Shown: positions 33,301 through 45,032, counted from the stretch's first letter. The stretch is DNA of 64,000 nucleotides from Gonapodya prolifera JEL478 (GCA_001574975.1 KQ965831.1:116343-180342), one strand, 5' to 3'. The notes: generated from the sequence alone by a model not told the origin. Program-made: numbers and translations.

Positions 33301-36179
33301 AGTCGAGGAGAGGCTCGTCCTCCCATCAGCAATCGGGCTGGACGGCGATGGCGCACCAAGTCCCTCTGATTGCATTGGCGCAAGACTTCCACTGATCCCA
33401 GGAAGGGGACTATTCGCGGTTGGCCCAGATCCCGCCGGGGCCTGATCGAGGAGAGCGTTGTTGGCACCGGTGATTCGAGAAGGCGCCTGACGTTCCAGGG
33501 ACAAAAAGCGTGTTGGGCGCGGTAAGCTCCCATAGTTGGCTCGTGGGGGGCCTTCCGTCGGTTGCTGAACTCTTGCGCTTTCCGTAGTGCGAGGCCGGGA
33601 AAGACTAAACGATTTCGAGTAAACAGCGCTTTGGTTCCCAGACCCTGGCGAAATTGGCGGCGTCCCAACGGACGAAATATCCGAGTGCACAGAAGCACCC
33701 GCGGACGGCACTCGTGCCGCCTCCCGTCCAAACACCGACGTCGTGCTCTGCCTTCTCCGCAGCTCTTCGCCCCCCTTGGCACCAAGCTGGGTCGTGGTAC
33801 CGACGCGTTCCTCCTTCCGCCTGCCCTCCATTTTGAGGTCGGCCGTCATGAACAAGCCCTGGAAGATCCGTGTGAGCTCCATACTGACAAACAGCGAGAT
33901 AGGAATCACGTAAGTGTAGATGGCGAACCAGGTCAGCACGGAAGTGAGCGTTTCGGAGCTCCAATTCGTGATGTTGAGGAACTTGTCAGTGGCCGCGTCC
34001 GTGGGGTCCCACAAGTACCACGGGCCGAGGTAGGGGTCTTTGGTCTCTTGGTAAGGGATCACGTAGGACCTTTGCGTGGAGATTTGCGCCACGACGGAGT
34101 AGGCGAGCAAGAACACATTGTACAGGAAGATGCCGAAGACGAGCCAGTTGAGTTTTCCTTGTAAAGTGGAGAACTTGAGACTGGTGGCGCGGAGGTTCTG
34201 CGGAGTGAGGGGACACGTGTCGAGTCAGATTCGTCGGGTCGTTGATGCCGCCGCCGATGCCGATGCACAACTCACCCGCATAATCTTCGTATCCAACCCG
34301 GCATACACCACAATCCCAAACACATACTCCGTGTTCCTCAGAACCGCGCCTCTTGGCAAAAACTGCCCTACCGACAGGGGGAATGTCTGCCTCTTCCCAT
34401 TCATCGCGGCTTGCGGAGACACAGGAGTCCCGCCTTCGAGCAGATCCCGCGCGGCGCCCTGTTGTTGAAGGGCGTGCACGTCCACAGAGTCCGAGACGGA
34501 AAGCGTGCCGTCGAATTCGTTGAGCTTCTCGTTGGGGAGAGGACACCGGACAACCCCACGCAGGAGGACCACTTCTTCGAGGTCTTGAAGGGACGACAGT
34601 TCGGGGACGGCCGTGCGGCGTTTTAGGTTGGTTTCACTGTCGCGGGTCGGGGGGGGGGGGGGGGGGGGGGGGGCGCATGATGTGAGGGACGAAGGGGCAG
34701 CGTGGTGAAAGGAACACGCAGAACCTACCCATCCAGATCCGACGTCTCTATAAAGCACGTTCCGTCGTCGATCGAACTCGACAGCAGGACCAAATCCGAC
34801 GGGAACTTCTCTCCCTTGAGCACCATACACTATCGAGGCCGGGGGCGCCGCGAGACGGGGAGTGGCGGGACATCGGGAGGGCACCGGGAAGCGGAAAGCA
34901 GCACAAATGAGTATTCCGAACGGAAACGACCCCGAGCGCCGAAACGGAACCGGAAACGAGACACTCACGATATCCCCTGGCGCGATATTCCGGCTTTCCA
35001 CCTGCTCGAGCTTGTCGCCGCGCACGACGGTGTACTTTGTGGCGTTGGCACGGGAGTCGGCTTGGTAGCGGCGCTGAGTGGGAAGGATGGGGGCAAGGTG
35101 GGGGGTGGTGGGTTAGTGGTGGAGGCGGTAAAAGGAGAACGGGTATGAGCAAGAACCGGTCAGCATGTGCGTGTGCGTGTGCCCCCATCCCCCTCGCCCC
35201 CCCTCTCCACTCACATAATCCTCAACTCCATCCTTAATCATCGTGATCCCCACCACGAACGCCAGCGGCATGGTGGCGCTCGTCTTTGAGACCGTCGCGA
35301 CTCCGGAGAAGGTCGTCAGGGCGCCGAGGAGGAAGTAGAGGTTGTATATGCGGCGGAACTGCGGGGTGGGGAGGATGGGGAATGGAAGGGGCGGGGGGAA
35401 GGGTGGTGTGGGGGAAGTAGAAGGGTAGAGTGAGTATGGAAGGAGGAGGAGCCTAGGCCGAAGCCGAAGAAGGAGAAGAAGCACGAGCACGAGGAGGAAC
35501 CTCTCACCTGCCCGATCAAATTCAGCGGAATGAACGACAGCACGGTGTATTTTGTGGTCTTGATGTAGTTCTTGTCCCGGGCCGGTTTTCCGGCACGTGG
35601 GTACCGCACGCTGTAGGCCGATTCGGACACGTCCAGGGTGTTGTGGCGCGCGAGAGCTGTGCCTGCGCCTGCTCCTCCACCTTGGTGAGGCGGAGGACCC
35701 CCACCACCCCCACCGTGCGAGGCAGCCCCGGAAAAAGACCCTGGCCCGTACGAGTCCATCAACGTGGTAACGGCGGGGAAGCCCGTATCGAACGCATTTA
35801 CATGGGGAGGCCGGGATGATGAGGATGTGAGGGTGGATGTGAGCGGGAGTGCGAAGCGGTTCTCCATTAGTGGGGAGGAGGGGCCCGGTGAGGAGGGGGG
35901 AGGGTAGGCGGAGGACGGGGAGGTGTAAGGCGAGGAAGGGGCCGGGTAGGAGGAGGAGGAATGGGAGGTGCTGAGGACGTGTTGGGCTTCTGGGAGGATT
36001 GGGCTGGCTGGGGTATCGCCACTCCATTTCTTGTCCGTCGAAGCAGGCACGGGCCGGGTGGAATCAAAGTTCTGAAGCGACAGATTGGGGTCACGTTCGA
36101 ACGTGGAGAAGAAGGGCAGGGAGAACTGGGTGTCGCCCTCTTTGATTGGGTCCAGTTGGGGCTGCTGGTTTGAGGACAT
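30393..36179 (-). CDS. P4-ATPase phospholipid flippase (1641 aa)
   Basis: Ten exons: 36179-35508, 35358-35215, 35073-34969, 34829-34729, 34636-34276, 34197-32320, 32251-31631, 31565-31221, 31156-30952 and 30886-30393. A 200-residue Ser/Pro/Gly-rich N-tail precedes [20 protein letters not shown]. Key motifs: the actuator-domain loop split over two exons (DLDG|ETNLKRR), PISL in TM4, DKTGTLTQN with the phosphorylated Asp, the nucleotide-binding [24 protein letters not shown] and the ten-helix C-terminal half. These enzymes move phospholipids to the cytosolic leaflet, usually with a CDC50 partner, in Golgi, endosome or plasma membrane. Odd point: about 200 Ser/Pro-rich residues are inserted between TM4 and the P domain. 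The intron at 34728-34637 contains a 25-G run. Transcription is convergent with MED16. Confidence 0.92.
34649..34673. repeat. 25-nt poly-G homopolymer in an intron
   Basis: Uninterrupted run of G on the plus strand, i.e. poly-C on the coding strand of the P4-ATPase, inside the intron that splits the DGETN motif and ~10 nt before its acceptor. It could act as the polypyrimidine tract. Exact length may be unreliable because homopolymers are hard to sequence. Confidence 0.9.
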
Positions 36180-37756
36180 GGCTGGGGGCCCGGAGTGGCG
36201 GGTGCGAGTCGGCTACAGGTCCCCGCTGAAAAAGATGTGGCAGTGGAGTGGGAGAGGGGTCGCGATGGGAGAGGGGGGAGGCAATAGGTGACAGGTCGCA
36301 AGGGGGGCGACTTCAGCCTCTCGTCACACACGCAGCAGGGCTCCCGCAGCAGGAGTGGCGTGCGTCTCTGGCCTCGCTGAGTCTACCTGGAGAGTGTGCG
36401 AGTGTCAGATCGCGATGATGGCGGGTCTACAATTGTCCGCGTCCACCCACAACGGTGGCGACCGCGTCTCCTTCGCGCGCAATCAGCGTCCGGAAGCGAC
36501 CGGATTCTCGAGCAGATGGGCGGAGGAAGGTTCGCCTGTTCGCAGTCTCATCCGCGGGGAGTCCGCGTTCTCCGTTCTCCTTATGTGATGCAGCCACGCG
36601 ACGCCTTTCCAGCACTTTGGCTCGGAACTCAACCCGACTCGGAGACCCAGCACACGACGATTGGACGACGCTAAGCACACACGCGATCCCGCTGGACGGA
36701 AGGCGGCGATGGGGAAGGGCAAAGGGTGCGGTCCTGCGAACTGGGGGTGGTTGGTGTCCTCGCAGGTGAGCCGCGGAAAGTCTCTTCTGCCTGGAATAAC
36801 ACCGCACATCTTCCACCTTTGTGAGAAAAAGAAACGATAAACAATCCTTCGTTATTCTCTCGACATCTAACAATTTATAGTCTGCTAACTTTTCCTGAGC
36901 TGGCGTGCTGAATCGACGCCTCTCATCGTACGCACGTTCTCGGGCAGATTATTCTCCCCAAGGTATCATACAAATACCTAGCGTCGGGTTACTGGCGGGA
37001 GTACCTCGCACAAGGCATTGCGTCTTCTTGGCACGTATCGGTTGTGGTGCATCACGTGCGCGGATGTCGAGCATTGTCCATCAAGTCAATGCAATAACCA
37101 GTACATCCCCTCCAAATGGATCCATCATACAATCATCCTTCTAGCAAGGTGTTGCTTCATGTTTCGATGCATAATCACGCATCGAAAGCGGTATTTGGAT
37201 CGCTGGGCTTTCGCCATGCCGTTGTGGCTTCAATCTGAGCAACTGGTACGTGGACACCCGGCTGCGAGACGGAACATGCCCCACGACAGATACTTGGGGC
37301 CAATGGGACTGGTAGGACCGACGCAAGTAGTATGGGCACACTCAATCTCAACATTATTTGGTCGCCGCTAATATCCGGTTAGGGATCCAACGAACCTTAC
37401 GTTCACACTTTTGTTCCCATTTATAGATATCATTCCCCAGTGAACCAGCATATCCAACTCTTCTCTCTTCTTCCCACATTCTCGACTCCCGGGGTCGGTG
37501 GAGAGGCAGCAACCGCTCCAATCCCAATCCACCCACCAGCGCTGATGCAAACAAAGGGCCTCCAGCCGTACCGTGCCCTTCAGTAAAGCACTCCAGGGTA
37601 CGTGACTCGAGAACAAAAAGGCCCAACGACTGGCGGCTGATCTTGTTTCAAATTTCAACACTCCGCATTACAGCCTTTATTACTCAGATGGTTTGATGTA
37701 ATATAATGATGTATACGGACCGATAAATAACGGCCCTGGATGAATAGTTTTTCTTT
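36180..37756. other. Gene-less stretch upstream of the flippase
   Basis: No gene recognised on either strand. It includes the flippase promoter region (36180-36900). A short segment (37300-37372) resembles 41070-41147. The remaining open frames show no domain. Confidence 0.45.
37300..37372 (+). repeat. Diverged dispersed repeat, copy 1
   Basis: Shares GGACCGACGCAAGT, CAATCTC and GTCGCCGC in the same order with 41070-41147. Short and diverged; origin unknown. Confidence 0.4.
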
Positions 37757-40117
37757 TTATAAATAGTACAGTCCGTGTCCGTGGTGGCCGGGCCGTGGAC
37801 ACGATAGCTTACGAGGTTGTGTCGATGCAGATTCCGCTCCTATACTCCGACGGGATCCTCGAAAAAAGTGTTGTTGCCGAGTCGAGGGGATTCGCACATG
37901 CGCCGCTGCTTGATGCGTTGGCGGCAGCGACTGCGAGGGACGACACACCGACACCGCTTCGGCTTCGGAGAGCGATATCTTGTCCCTGTCCCGGTCGACT
38001 TGTGACACAGGTTTCGGTGTCGAAGCTTTTGTCAGTTTCAACGTGCAAGTCACGTCGGCGTGAAACGCGAGTGCGCGTTTGGTGGTCGCGCCAAATAGAG
38101 AATAACCACCAGCGCCGTCGTGGTGGTCTTGATTTACGGCGGAGGTAAAAGAATTTAGCTTTAGCTGGAGAGCTTGACGAGGAAAGTCTAATCGGCTTTG
38201 AGCGCGGGGAGGTCGGAACATATCGAGGGCTCGTTCAGGCGCTGGCTTGGTGTCGGGCTGGATGAGCTCCGAATGTTTACAGTTGTTGTTCGCATGTGAC
38301 AAGAAATCTAGAGCCGTCAGCTTGTGCGTCACGTCGGCCTGGAAGGCACGAGCGTGTTTGCTGGCCGTTCCGAAGAGCGAATACTCGCCCGAGCCGCCGT
38401 CCCTGTCTTGGGGATCAAGCGTTCCGATAGACCCAAAAGCGCCGGCCTGGATGAGCTCCGCGTTTGCAATCCTTGCGCTGGGATACAAAGAGAACTTGTG
38501 ATGAAGACTGACGTCTCGCGGCGCGCATTCACGTAGAGGTTGCTTCTGCAATATCGCTGCCCGATGATAAAAGAAGTTGCGCTGAAGACTGTGTCGGAGT
38601 GGTGCAAGTGCACGTGGACGTCCCACCGGCGCCTTTGGATTGGATCGTCGCAAGACGTCAGCATGTACCGGATCAAGCTGATCATGGACGCAACTAACGA
38701 CGGCGTGGCCCAATACCGGAGCGGGCATTTCATTCGCAGCTGCCCTAGCCGGCGACCAGGATAGTACAGTAACACATCCAATGCAAAGAGGTCGGACGCT
38801 CTTGAACCCGAGAGCTTGGGGCTGAACAGCCGAAGCTGGTCGGGTGCGTTCCAGAACGGTGTACCGGTTTTGAACGGCAGAGCGTTTACGCCGGTAGTAG
38901 ACTGGAAGCGTGTGTGTGATCAGATGAGAGACGATTCCGTAAAGGAGGCAACGGCATGAATGAACTCACTTCAATAACCGAGGAGCCAAAGGCGATTATT
39001 CTCAGATCAGCTTTCCATCGCTTCGCGGTGGCGAACATCACGCTTTCACCCTTTGACGTGAGATATTCGAACGGTTGGTTTTTGATCAGTCAAGATGGAG
39101 TACAGGTCTTCATACACACCTTCAAGTCAAGATGCAGAACTTGTTTTTCGTGTACACCTTTCAAGGCGTGAGTCAGAGTCCTGCAGAATTTGATGGCGGT
39201 TTTGACGCGGAAGGACCCCAAGCCACTGTGTCGCGCATCGACGGCGTCTAGAAGAGTTCCACTGGGAAGGAAGGGGAGCACCTCCACGGTCTGGATATGA
39301 CCCGACACGTTTCGAAAGGGCTGCTATGCAAAACCGGCGTAATGTTGGGAGGGCAATCCCGTTGAAGGAGGCGGTAGACGTCTGTAGACGATTCGGTCCA
39401 CGCGTCCGAGACACGCACAGCGACCACTTGATCGTCCTGCAGAGTGCAGACACAGCGTCACAAAATATAATAACAGAAATGCGGAAATCTTCCATAGTGC
39501 CCACCATCAACCCTTTGTAAACGGCTGCGTTTCCACCCCTCGATACCGAGGCTAATAATGAGAACGGAAGGTCGGGCATCGCCAATCGGAGGCGCGCCTC
39601 TTCTTTGGCAATATCACTGTGGTTGAGAATATTTTGGGCGAGGTTGTTCGCCGTCTCTTTAAGTTGAGCGACCTCGTTCCGTTGAGCTTGCAGTGTACAC
39701 TCAAGTTCTTGAGTCGTTTGAGATCGTTCCTTGATCTTGGCTTGAGCTTCAGCATGGCGGCTTTCGAAGCTGCGATTTCGAGAGACGCTTTGACAGTCTG
39801 GTGGATCCTGCGCCAATTTCTTTGTGCCGTGCGGTGAGCGAGGTGGCCATGTTGATGATTTTAGACGTCCCGATCGGCATTCACTCTTTCCCGTCGAGCA
39901 TTGACCGGTGGTCTGCTTCTCTTCTCTGTCAAGAGCTTACGAACGCACATGTTGAGCTCATGGACTGTCTTGACGGAGGATTCTCGACCAGCAGCTGATG
40001 AATTTACTCGGTCGCGGTCTGGAATGAATCGCAGGGAAAAGAACGGCTTGTCATCTTCCACGTTTTTGATTGATCGTGTCGCGCCGTCGGCGTCTGTCAC
40101 TTGGCGCGTCCTCGCCA
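37757..40117 (-). pseudogene. Decayed coiled-coil protein kinase with repeated IRE1/KEN-like motifs
   Basis: Kinase landmarks occur in order on the minus strand but in changing frames. An N-terminal exon starts at ATG 40117 (MARTRQVTDADG), then a coiled coil (QELECTLQAQRNEVAQLKE), a glycine loop (SVSRGGNAAVYKG), VVAVRVS, HIQTVEVLPFLPSGTLLDAV, catalytic loop HLDLK (near 39130), GTPFWNAPDQL, SDLFALDVLLYY and LIRYMLTS with DPIQRR. At least two frame changes (around 39310 and 39740) have no plausible intron, so I call it a pseudogene. Downstream, EYSLFGTASKHARAFQADVT and GYSLFGATTKRALAFHADVT form a repeated ~33-residue unit resembling the start of the KEN nuclease domain that follows the kinase in IRE1 (HPLFW...FL.DVS..L). 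The KEN comparison is inference. Confidence 0.5.
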
Positions 40118-40629
40118 TGTGTCGTGGTCCCCGGGTCACAGGTTTGCACTTTGCACAAAGCGCTTTTGAGCCTCACTCGGCATTGATCGAGGACCGGAAA
40201 CGCACCTTCGCCTGCGTCCTCAACCGACTATGTTGAGTCTTGAGTCTCACCATGGTGTCTGGGTTTTCTGGCTGCTGTGCATGTGGTTACCTCGCCCGAC
40301 GCCCGCGGCCCAGGGAACAAAGGCGGTGGGTGGTGGCGGCGTCGCCTGGCGCCGGTGAGGCGTATGCGGTACCTCGACAGCTGAAACCTGCGCCTCGAAC
40401 CACGGCGGGCTTCACGACCTGCCGCGGGCCGTGGGCCCCCCGGTCCGCCTTGTACGTGGAGAGGTAGAAGTTGCACCATCCTACACCGGCCGCCATGCGC
40501 CATGCGCCATCCGCCCGCCTTGATGCATCCCAAGACCGGACGAGCAAGAAATATGGTGTCAAGCCTGAATCGACCCATGCGCTCTTTTTGAACTGGCAAG
40601 GTACTTACGTACGCACGTGACAGTTGGCG

Positions 40630-40745
40630 CTGGCGCATCTATTGGAGTTTGGAGTTGAAAATTCGGATTTTGGAATTGAATTTGGAATTTGGACTTGGAC
40701 TTTGACTTGGAACGAATTCGAAATTCCAACTGCTCTCCAAAGTCG
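40630..40745. repeat. TTGGA-type degenerate microsatellite
   Basis: About twenty imperfect 5-7 nt units on the theme TTGGA, TTTGGA, TTGGAATT and TTGGACTT, with no interruption by other sequence. Confidence 0.7.
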
Positions 40746-41069
40746 AAACGCACATGCATATGCACATGCACAGGCGTGATCAGTTCGGGCCTTGGTTGAT
40801 TCAACTCTTGTTTCGATCCTGTCGCGAATTGCAATGGTATATGCATACTGCATCGCTTGGATGGGCGATGGCGGATGGCGGATGGCGGATGCATCATCAG
40901 CACTCCATTCTCCATCGTGGACAGTGGTTTGAAAGGTGACCACTAATTTGGACTGGATTCATTCGGCGACGCGGACGTGACGAGGAGACTGAGGTCACTT
41001 CGGGAACAACCCAATTGCACCATGATTTTTTATTTACCCGGCTGGATTCCTGGATTCGTGGGAGGTAAC

Positions 41070-41147
41070 CATACTCCTGCTTGGGACCGCTGGGACCGCT
41101 GGGACCGACGCAAGTGCTCTCGCCAATCTCCAATATATTCAGTCAGG
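41070..41147 (+). repeat. Diverged dispersed repeat, copy 2
   Basis: Partner of 37300-37372. It contains a local triplication of GCTGGGACC at its left end. Confidence 0.4.
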
Positions 41148-41566
41148 TCGCCGCACAACTCCGCTCTTTGCTCCAATCGCGCAATAATGCTCGATACACA
41201 TATTTTGTTTCTTGCCTTCAAAAAGAAAAAGGTCGGATAGCTTTCAAGAACCGAAACGAAGCTACAGGGCTGGGGTTGACGCATCTGTCAGTCAGCCCTG
41301 AAGGTGAAGGAATGGAGAGCCACATACCGAGCGCGTAGAGAAAAACGCCTGGTCGTCTTCCTTTTGCACTCTGCAGTCGACTCTTTGTATCGTATTGCAC
41401 CTGCACTAATATACATACTACCAGCGCCTCTTTCCATATCTGGGTGGAGTGAGGCACCGGCGTTTTTGCACCTCGATCTGCCAGGCAAACCAGACCCGCT
41501 GCACAAAAAACACTCTGCCCACTGCGCCACAACTCTCCTTCCCGTCTGCGACCTGCGTGTGCCCAA

Positions 41567-44500
41567 ATGGGCGGCGTGCTCCCACTCCCCTTCCTCTCCC
41601 CGCTGCGCCACGCCGCCATCTCCCCCGAACAAGAAATCCCCGTCCACTCCCTTCCGCGGAATCGACATCGTCTCTCTACCATCCGCCGCCCCCTCCTCTT
41701 CGTCTCCCTCGCCCTCTTCCTCCTCCTCGCCCCACTCTCCGCGCTCGCACAATCCACCGCTCGAGACTGCGCAGTCCTCGAATCCATCGTCACCCAGTCC
41801 GGTCTCGCATACCCATGGCCGACGGGCGCATGCTGCGCGTATGCCAATGCACGGTACACGATCGCGTGTAATGCCGATGGGAGGGTCATTCAGATCTTGG
41901 CGAGGGGGTTGGGTCTGAGTGGGACGTTGCCCAGTTTTGCTGGGTTGAACAACGTGAGTACCCTCCGAGCGGAGCGTATATCCAGCGGAGGCGTGGAGTG
42001 GGAGGGCATATTCCTGCGCATGCCCGAGGAAAATTCGCTGCAAAACGCAACACTCGATGCACCGCGCGCAAAGTGTGGACTGCTCTCACGAAGCGAGGGA
42101 AATCATTCGCCATGCACCGACCGAGGACTCGGGCCTGTGGCGAATTTCCGGATGGGCCGAATACGCTCGCGGACGTGCGTGTATCGAGGAGTCCGCCTGA
42201 GGCGATCGCGAGGAGGCGAACCGGATATATTTCCATGCGGAGCGCATATCCAGTGTCCGAGGTGCGAATTCAACATGCAGCTATGCAGAAGAGTACCCGA
42301 CCGGAGCGGGGGACCAAAGTGTGGTGCCATGACCGCAAAGTCTGTCGGATGCGAAGGATGGCCACAACCGTATGAGCGAGTGATACCGAGTCCTAAATGC
42401 GACAGACCACGCATCTGACACATCCTTTTCGTTTTCCTTTCTTTCTTTCTTTTTTTTTTTGAATTGCATTGGTTACGTGTAGCTCCAAGTCCTAGACCTC
42501 GTCAACAACAACCTCGTCGGAAACATCCCCGACTTGTCATCAAACGTACGTTTGTCCCTCTCGCCTCTCTGCCTTGTCCCTCTTTCCTCCTTTCCTCTTA
42601 CTTACTTTCTTTCCCTCTCATCACTTTCCCACCTTCACCCTGATCTTTCCTCGTGCCCACCTTTCTTGGCCTCATTTTTTCCCCCTTCCACCTTCCGCCC
42701 CCCCNCCCTCCCCCTCTTCCCACCCCACCCACAGACCGCCCTCTATACCCTCGCCCTCCAACGCAACTCCCTCTCCGGCCCCATCGACAACATCCTCCCC
42801 CTTTCACTCGTCGACTGCCAACTCACACAACGTCAGTCCAACACCGGGTTGTACTCGTGCACGAATGCTTTTCCGCAGGTGTGTCAGGGGAACGGGGCGA
42901 ATGCGATTCCGGTGGGTGGGGCCGCGTGTGGTGTGCCACCTCCGCCACCAGCACCTGCGCCACCTCCTGCCCCGCCTGGCACGAGCGCGGCGCCCGTTCC
43001 GGCCCCGCCCAGCGCTGCACCAACACCCGCAACCGGCGGCGCAGGCGCACTCCCCACCTCTGCTCCTCCCTCGGATCTCTCCTCCCTCCCTGTGCAACCC
43101 ACCGCCACACTGTCCATATCCGGATCCGTCACCGTGGTGGTCACACCATCACCCTTACTCATCGGCGCCGGCGCCGGCAGCACGACGGGGGGGCAGGCGG
43201 CCTCCGTGACGGCGGGCGGGGCCGGGTTCAACGGAGACTCGCCAAACTCGGGCTCGCCAAAAGGCGCCGGTGCCGGTTCTGGGTCCGGCTCAGGTGACGG
43301 CTCAGGCAACAGCACACCCTCGTCGGCAAACGCCAACGGCACGTCGAACTCACAGGGGTCATCCGCCGTCATCGCGCATGTGGGAGCGGCGGTTGGGGTG
43401 GTCGTGGGTGTGGCGCTTGTGGGCGGGGCGGTGGTTATGTATAGACGCAGACGGCGGGCAAAGTGTGAGTGAATGTTTTGCGTCGGTCGTCGCGCGATGG
43501 CGGAGTTGAACACGTGGCCCCTCGCTCCCCCCATACCAGCGACTCAACCACCACGCAGCACCTCCGAGTTCAACCTCGCCGCCTCCTCCAACTCCTCGGA
43601 CCCCGCCAAATCGCTGTACATTGGCGAACTACACACCATCCCATCCCTATCCACAAAGGCCTCCAACGCCCCCTCCAACTCCATCAAATCCCACGTCCTG
43701 TCCCGCTCAGCCGCACACCCGTCAACCCGCCTCTCCGCCTCCGCAACTTCCACGTCCAGCCACACTCTCTCCAACGTATACACCACAATCGCGCCCTCGC
43801 CGCCCTCGTCCCAGTCATTTTCGATGTCGTCCCACGTCCAACTGGCCGGGGCGCCCCAACTTCCACCCATTGTGGACGTCGGTGTGGTGGGCCAAGACGC
43901 GCCGCACTGGGCGTTCGTCCAGCTCGTACCGCCCTTGTTCCACGCCAGGGCGTCGTACGACGTGCAAGGGAACTTGATGTTCCAGGCTCATATGGTGGTG
44001 CGTTTTTCCGTTTTGGCGGGTTGATTTATACTTCCGATTACGCATGTGACCCATCCGCGCGCTTTTTGTTCGACCCCACCACCAGTTCCAAGCCACCTCA
44101 TCCGACGAAATCGGCGCCCACCCGGACGAATGGTTCAAGATCAAGACCGTATACCGTGACGGGTGGAGCTACGCCCTGTCTGTTGACCGGCAGGTTATGG
44201 GGCTTGTTCCCATGTGAGTTTCACGTCCTCCTTTTCCCTTGGTTACTCGGCGTCGTGTCAACCTCTTACACATTCGCATCCACATTTTGCATTCGTGCAC
44301 ACTAGGGACTGCCTCATCATCCAAGACGGCGAGCATCAAAGCAGCGACGCCGTGAGCTCCCGCGTCGAGTCCCTCGCGATGGCGCACTCGGCCTTGTCGT
44401 TCCAGGTGTCGATACAAGCTCCGCCGGCGAGCTATGGAGGCGGTGGTGGTGCTGGGTGGCCCAATTTCACGTTGTCGTCCGTGCAATCGACCGGTCCGAG

Positions 44501-44600
44501 AGACGAGGAGGCGCATCCTGGAGTGAGTGCATCCACTGGTGTGACGCGTGCGGATTCGGAGAAGGAGAAGGGTGGGGAATCGAAACCGGATGGGTTATGA
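41567..44600 (+). CDS. LRR-transmembrane-SH3 receptor-like protein (686 aa)
   Basis: Exons 41567-41953, 42483-42545, 42735-43464, 43540-43997, 44086-44213 and 44306-44600; all phases fit. A signal-anchor (RRPLLFVSLALFLLLAPLSA) lies at about residue 45. The cysteine-containing cap that follows resembles plant-type LRR N-caps (DCAVLESIV, then GACC). Then come LRRs: GLSGTLPSFAGLNN, LQVLDLVNNNLVGNIP and LYTLALQRNSLSGPID. A Pro/Ala/Ser/Gly-rich stalk and a TM helix (AAVGVVVGVALVGGAVVMY) with RRRRR stop-transfer follow. The cytoplasmic tail ends in an SH3 domain (ARASYDVQG, DEIGAHPDEWFKI, YRDGWSYALSV, MGLVPMDCL). Such a layout suggests an outer-surface recognition protein signalling through SH3 partners; that role is inferred. 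One N occurs at 42705, in intron 2. Confidence 0.85.
41954..42482 (+). other. Unusually long GC-rich intron with internal repeats
   Basis: 529 nt, against 50-110 nt for most introns here. It holds two copies of a GCGGAGCG.ATATCCAG unit (near 41969 and 42234) and palindromic CGCCTGAGGCG/CGCGATCG patches, suggesting inserted repeat DNA. Confidence 0.55.
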
Positions 44601-45032
44601 TTTTGACGGTGGAAGGTACAGCAGCTGTGGCGAACCTGGTAGAAATACGCGTGCCCACGCTCGTCCCCACCATTATTATTGTTAATATTCCAAACCAATT
44701 TTGTGGCTACAACATGATACATTCCAATTTTTATTTCCTTGAAAGCGGTTTTTCACCCGAGCTCGAGCAGCAATTATGCAACCCCAACATGTACATTCCA
44801 AATCAGAACCCTTCCCGGCTCGCCGTCCCGTTACTCTACAAGAGTGGAAGACTGTCGGGGTGAACATTCATTCCTATGAATCGGATTCGAGGAGGTAGAT
44901 TCTTGTGAACGGCGAATGGCGACGGAGACCGACGACGACGCGGTGGCGAGAAGCTATAGTTGGAAAAAAATAAATTCAGTATTAGACGAGGGGAGGCTAG
45001 CGAATAAGCCGGGGCGACTGGTTTGACAGTAC

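Larger units (their letters stand above)
40118..41566. other. Gene-less stretch with simple-sequence repeats
   Basis: No gene recognised. It contains a TTGGA-type low-complexity tract (40630-40745), GGCGGAT triplication near 40869-40892, CATATGCACATGCAC tracts near 40750-40770 and a GCTGGGACC triplication near 41088-41110. The right end is the promoter of the LRR-SH3 gene. Confidence 0.45.

Noticed and set aside
37757-38728. Long minus-strand frame taken as one intact protein
   Set aside because: The same region carries kinase C-lobe motifs in another frame, so a decayed kinase gene with a repeated tail explains it better.
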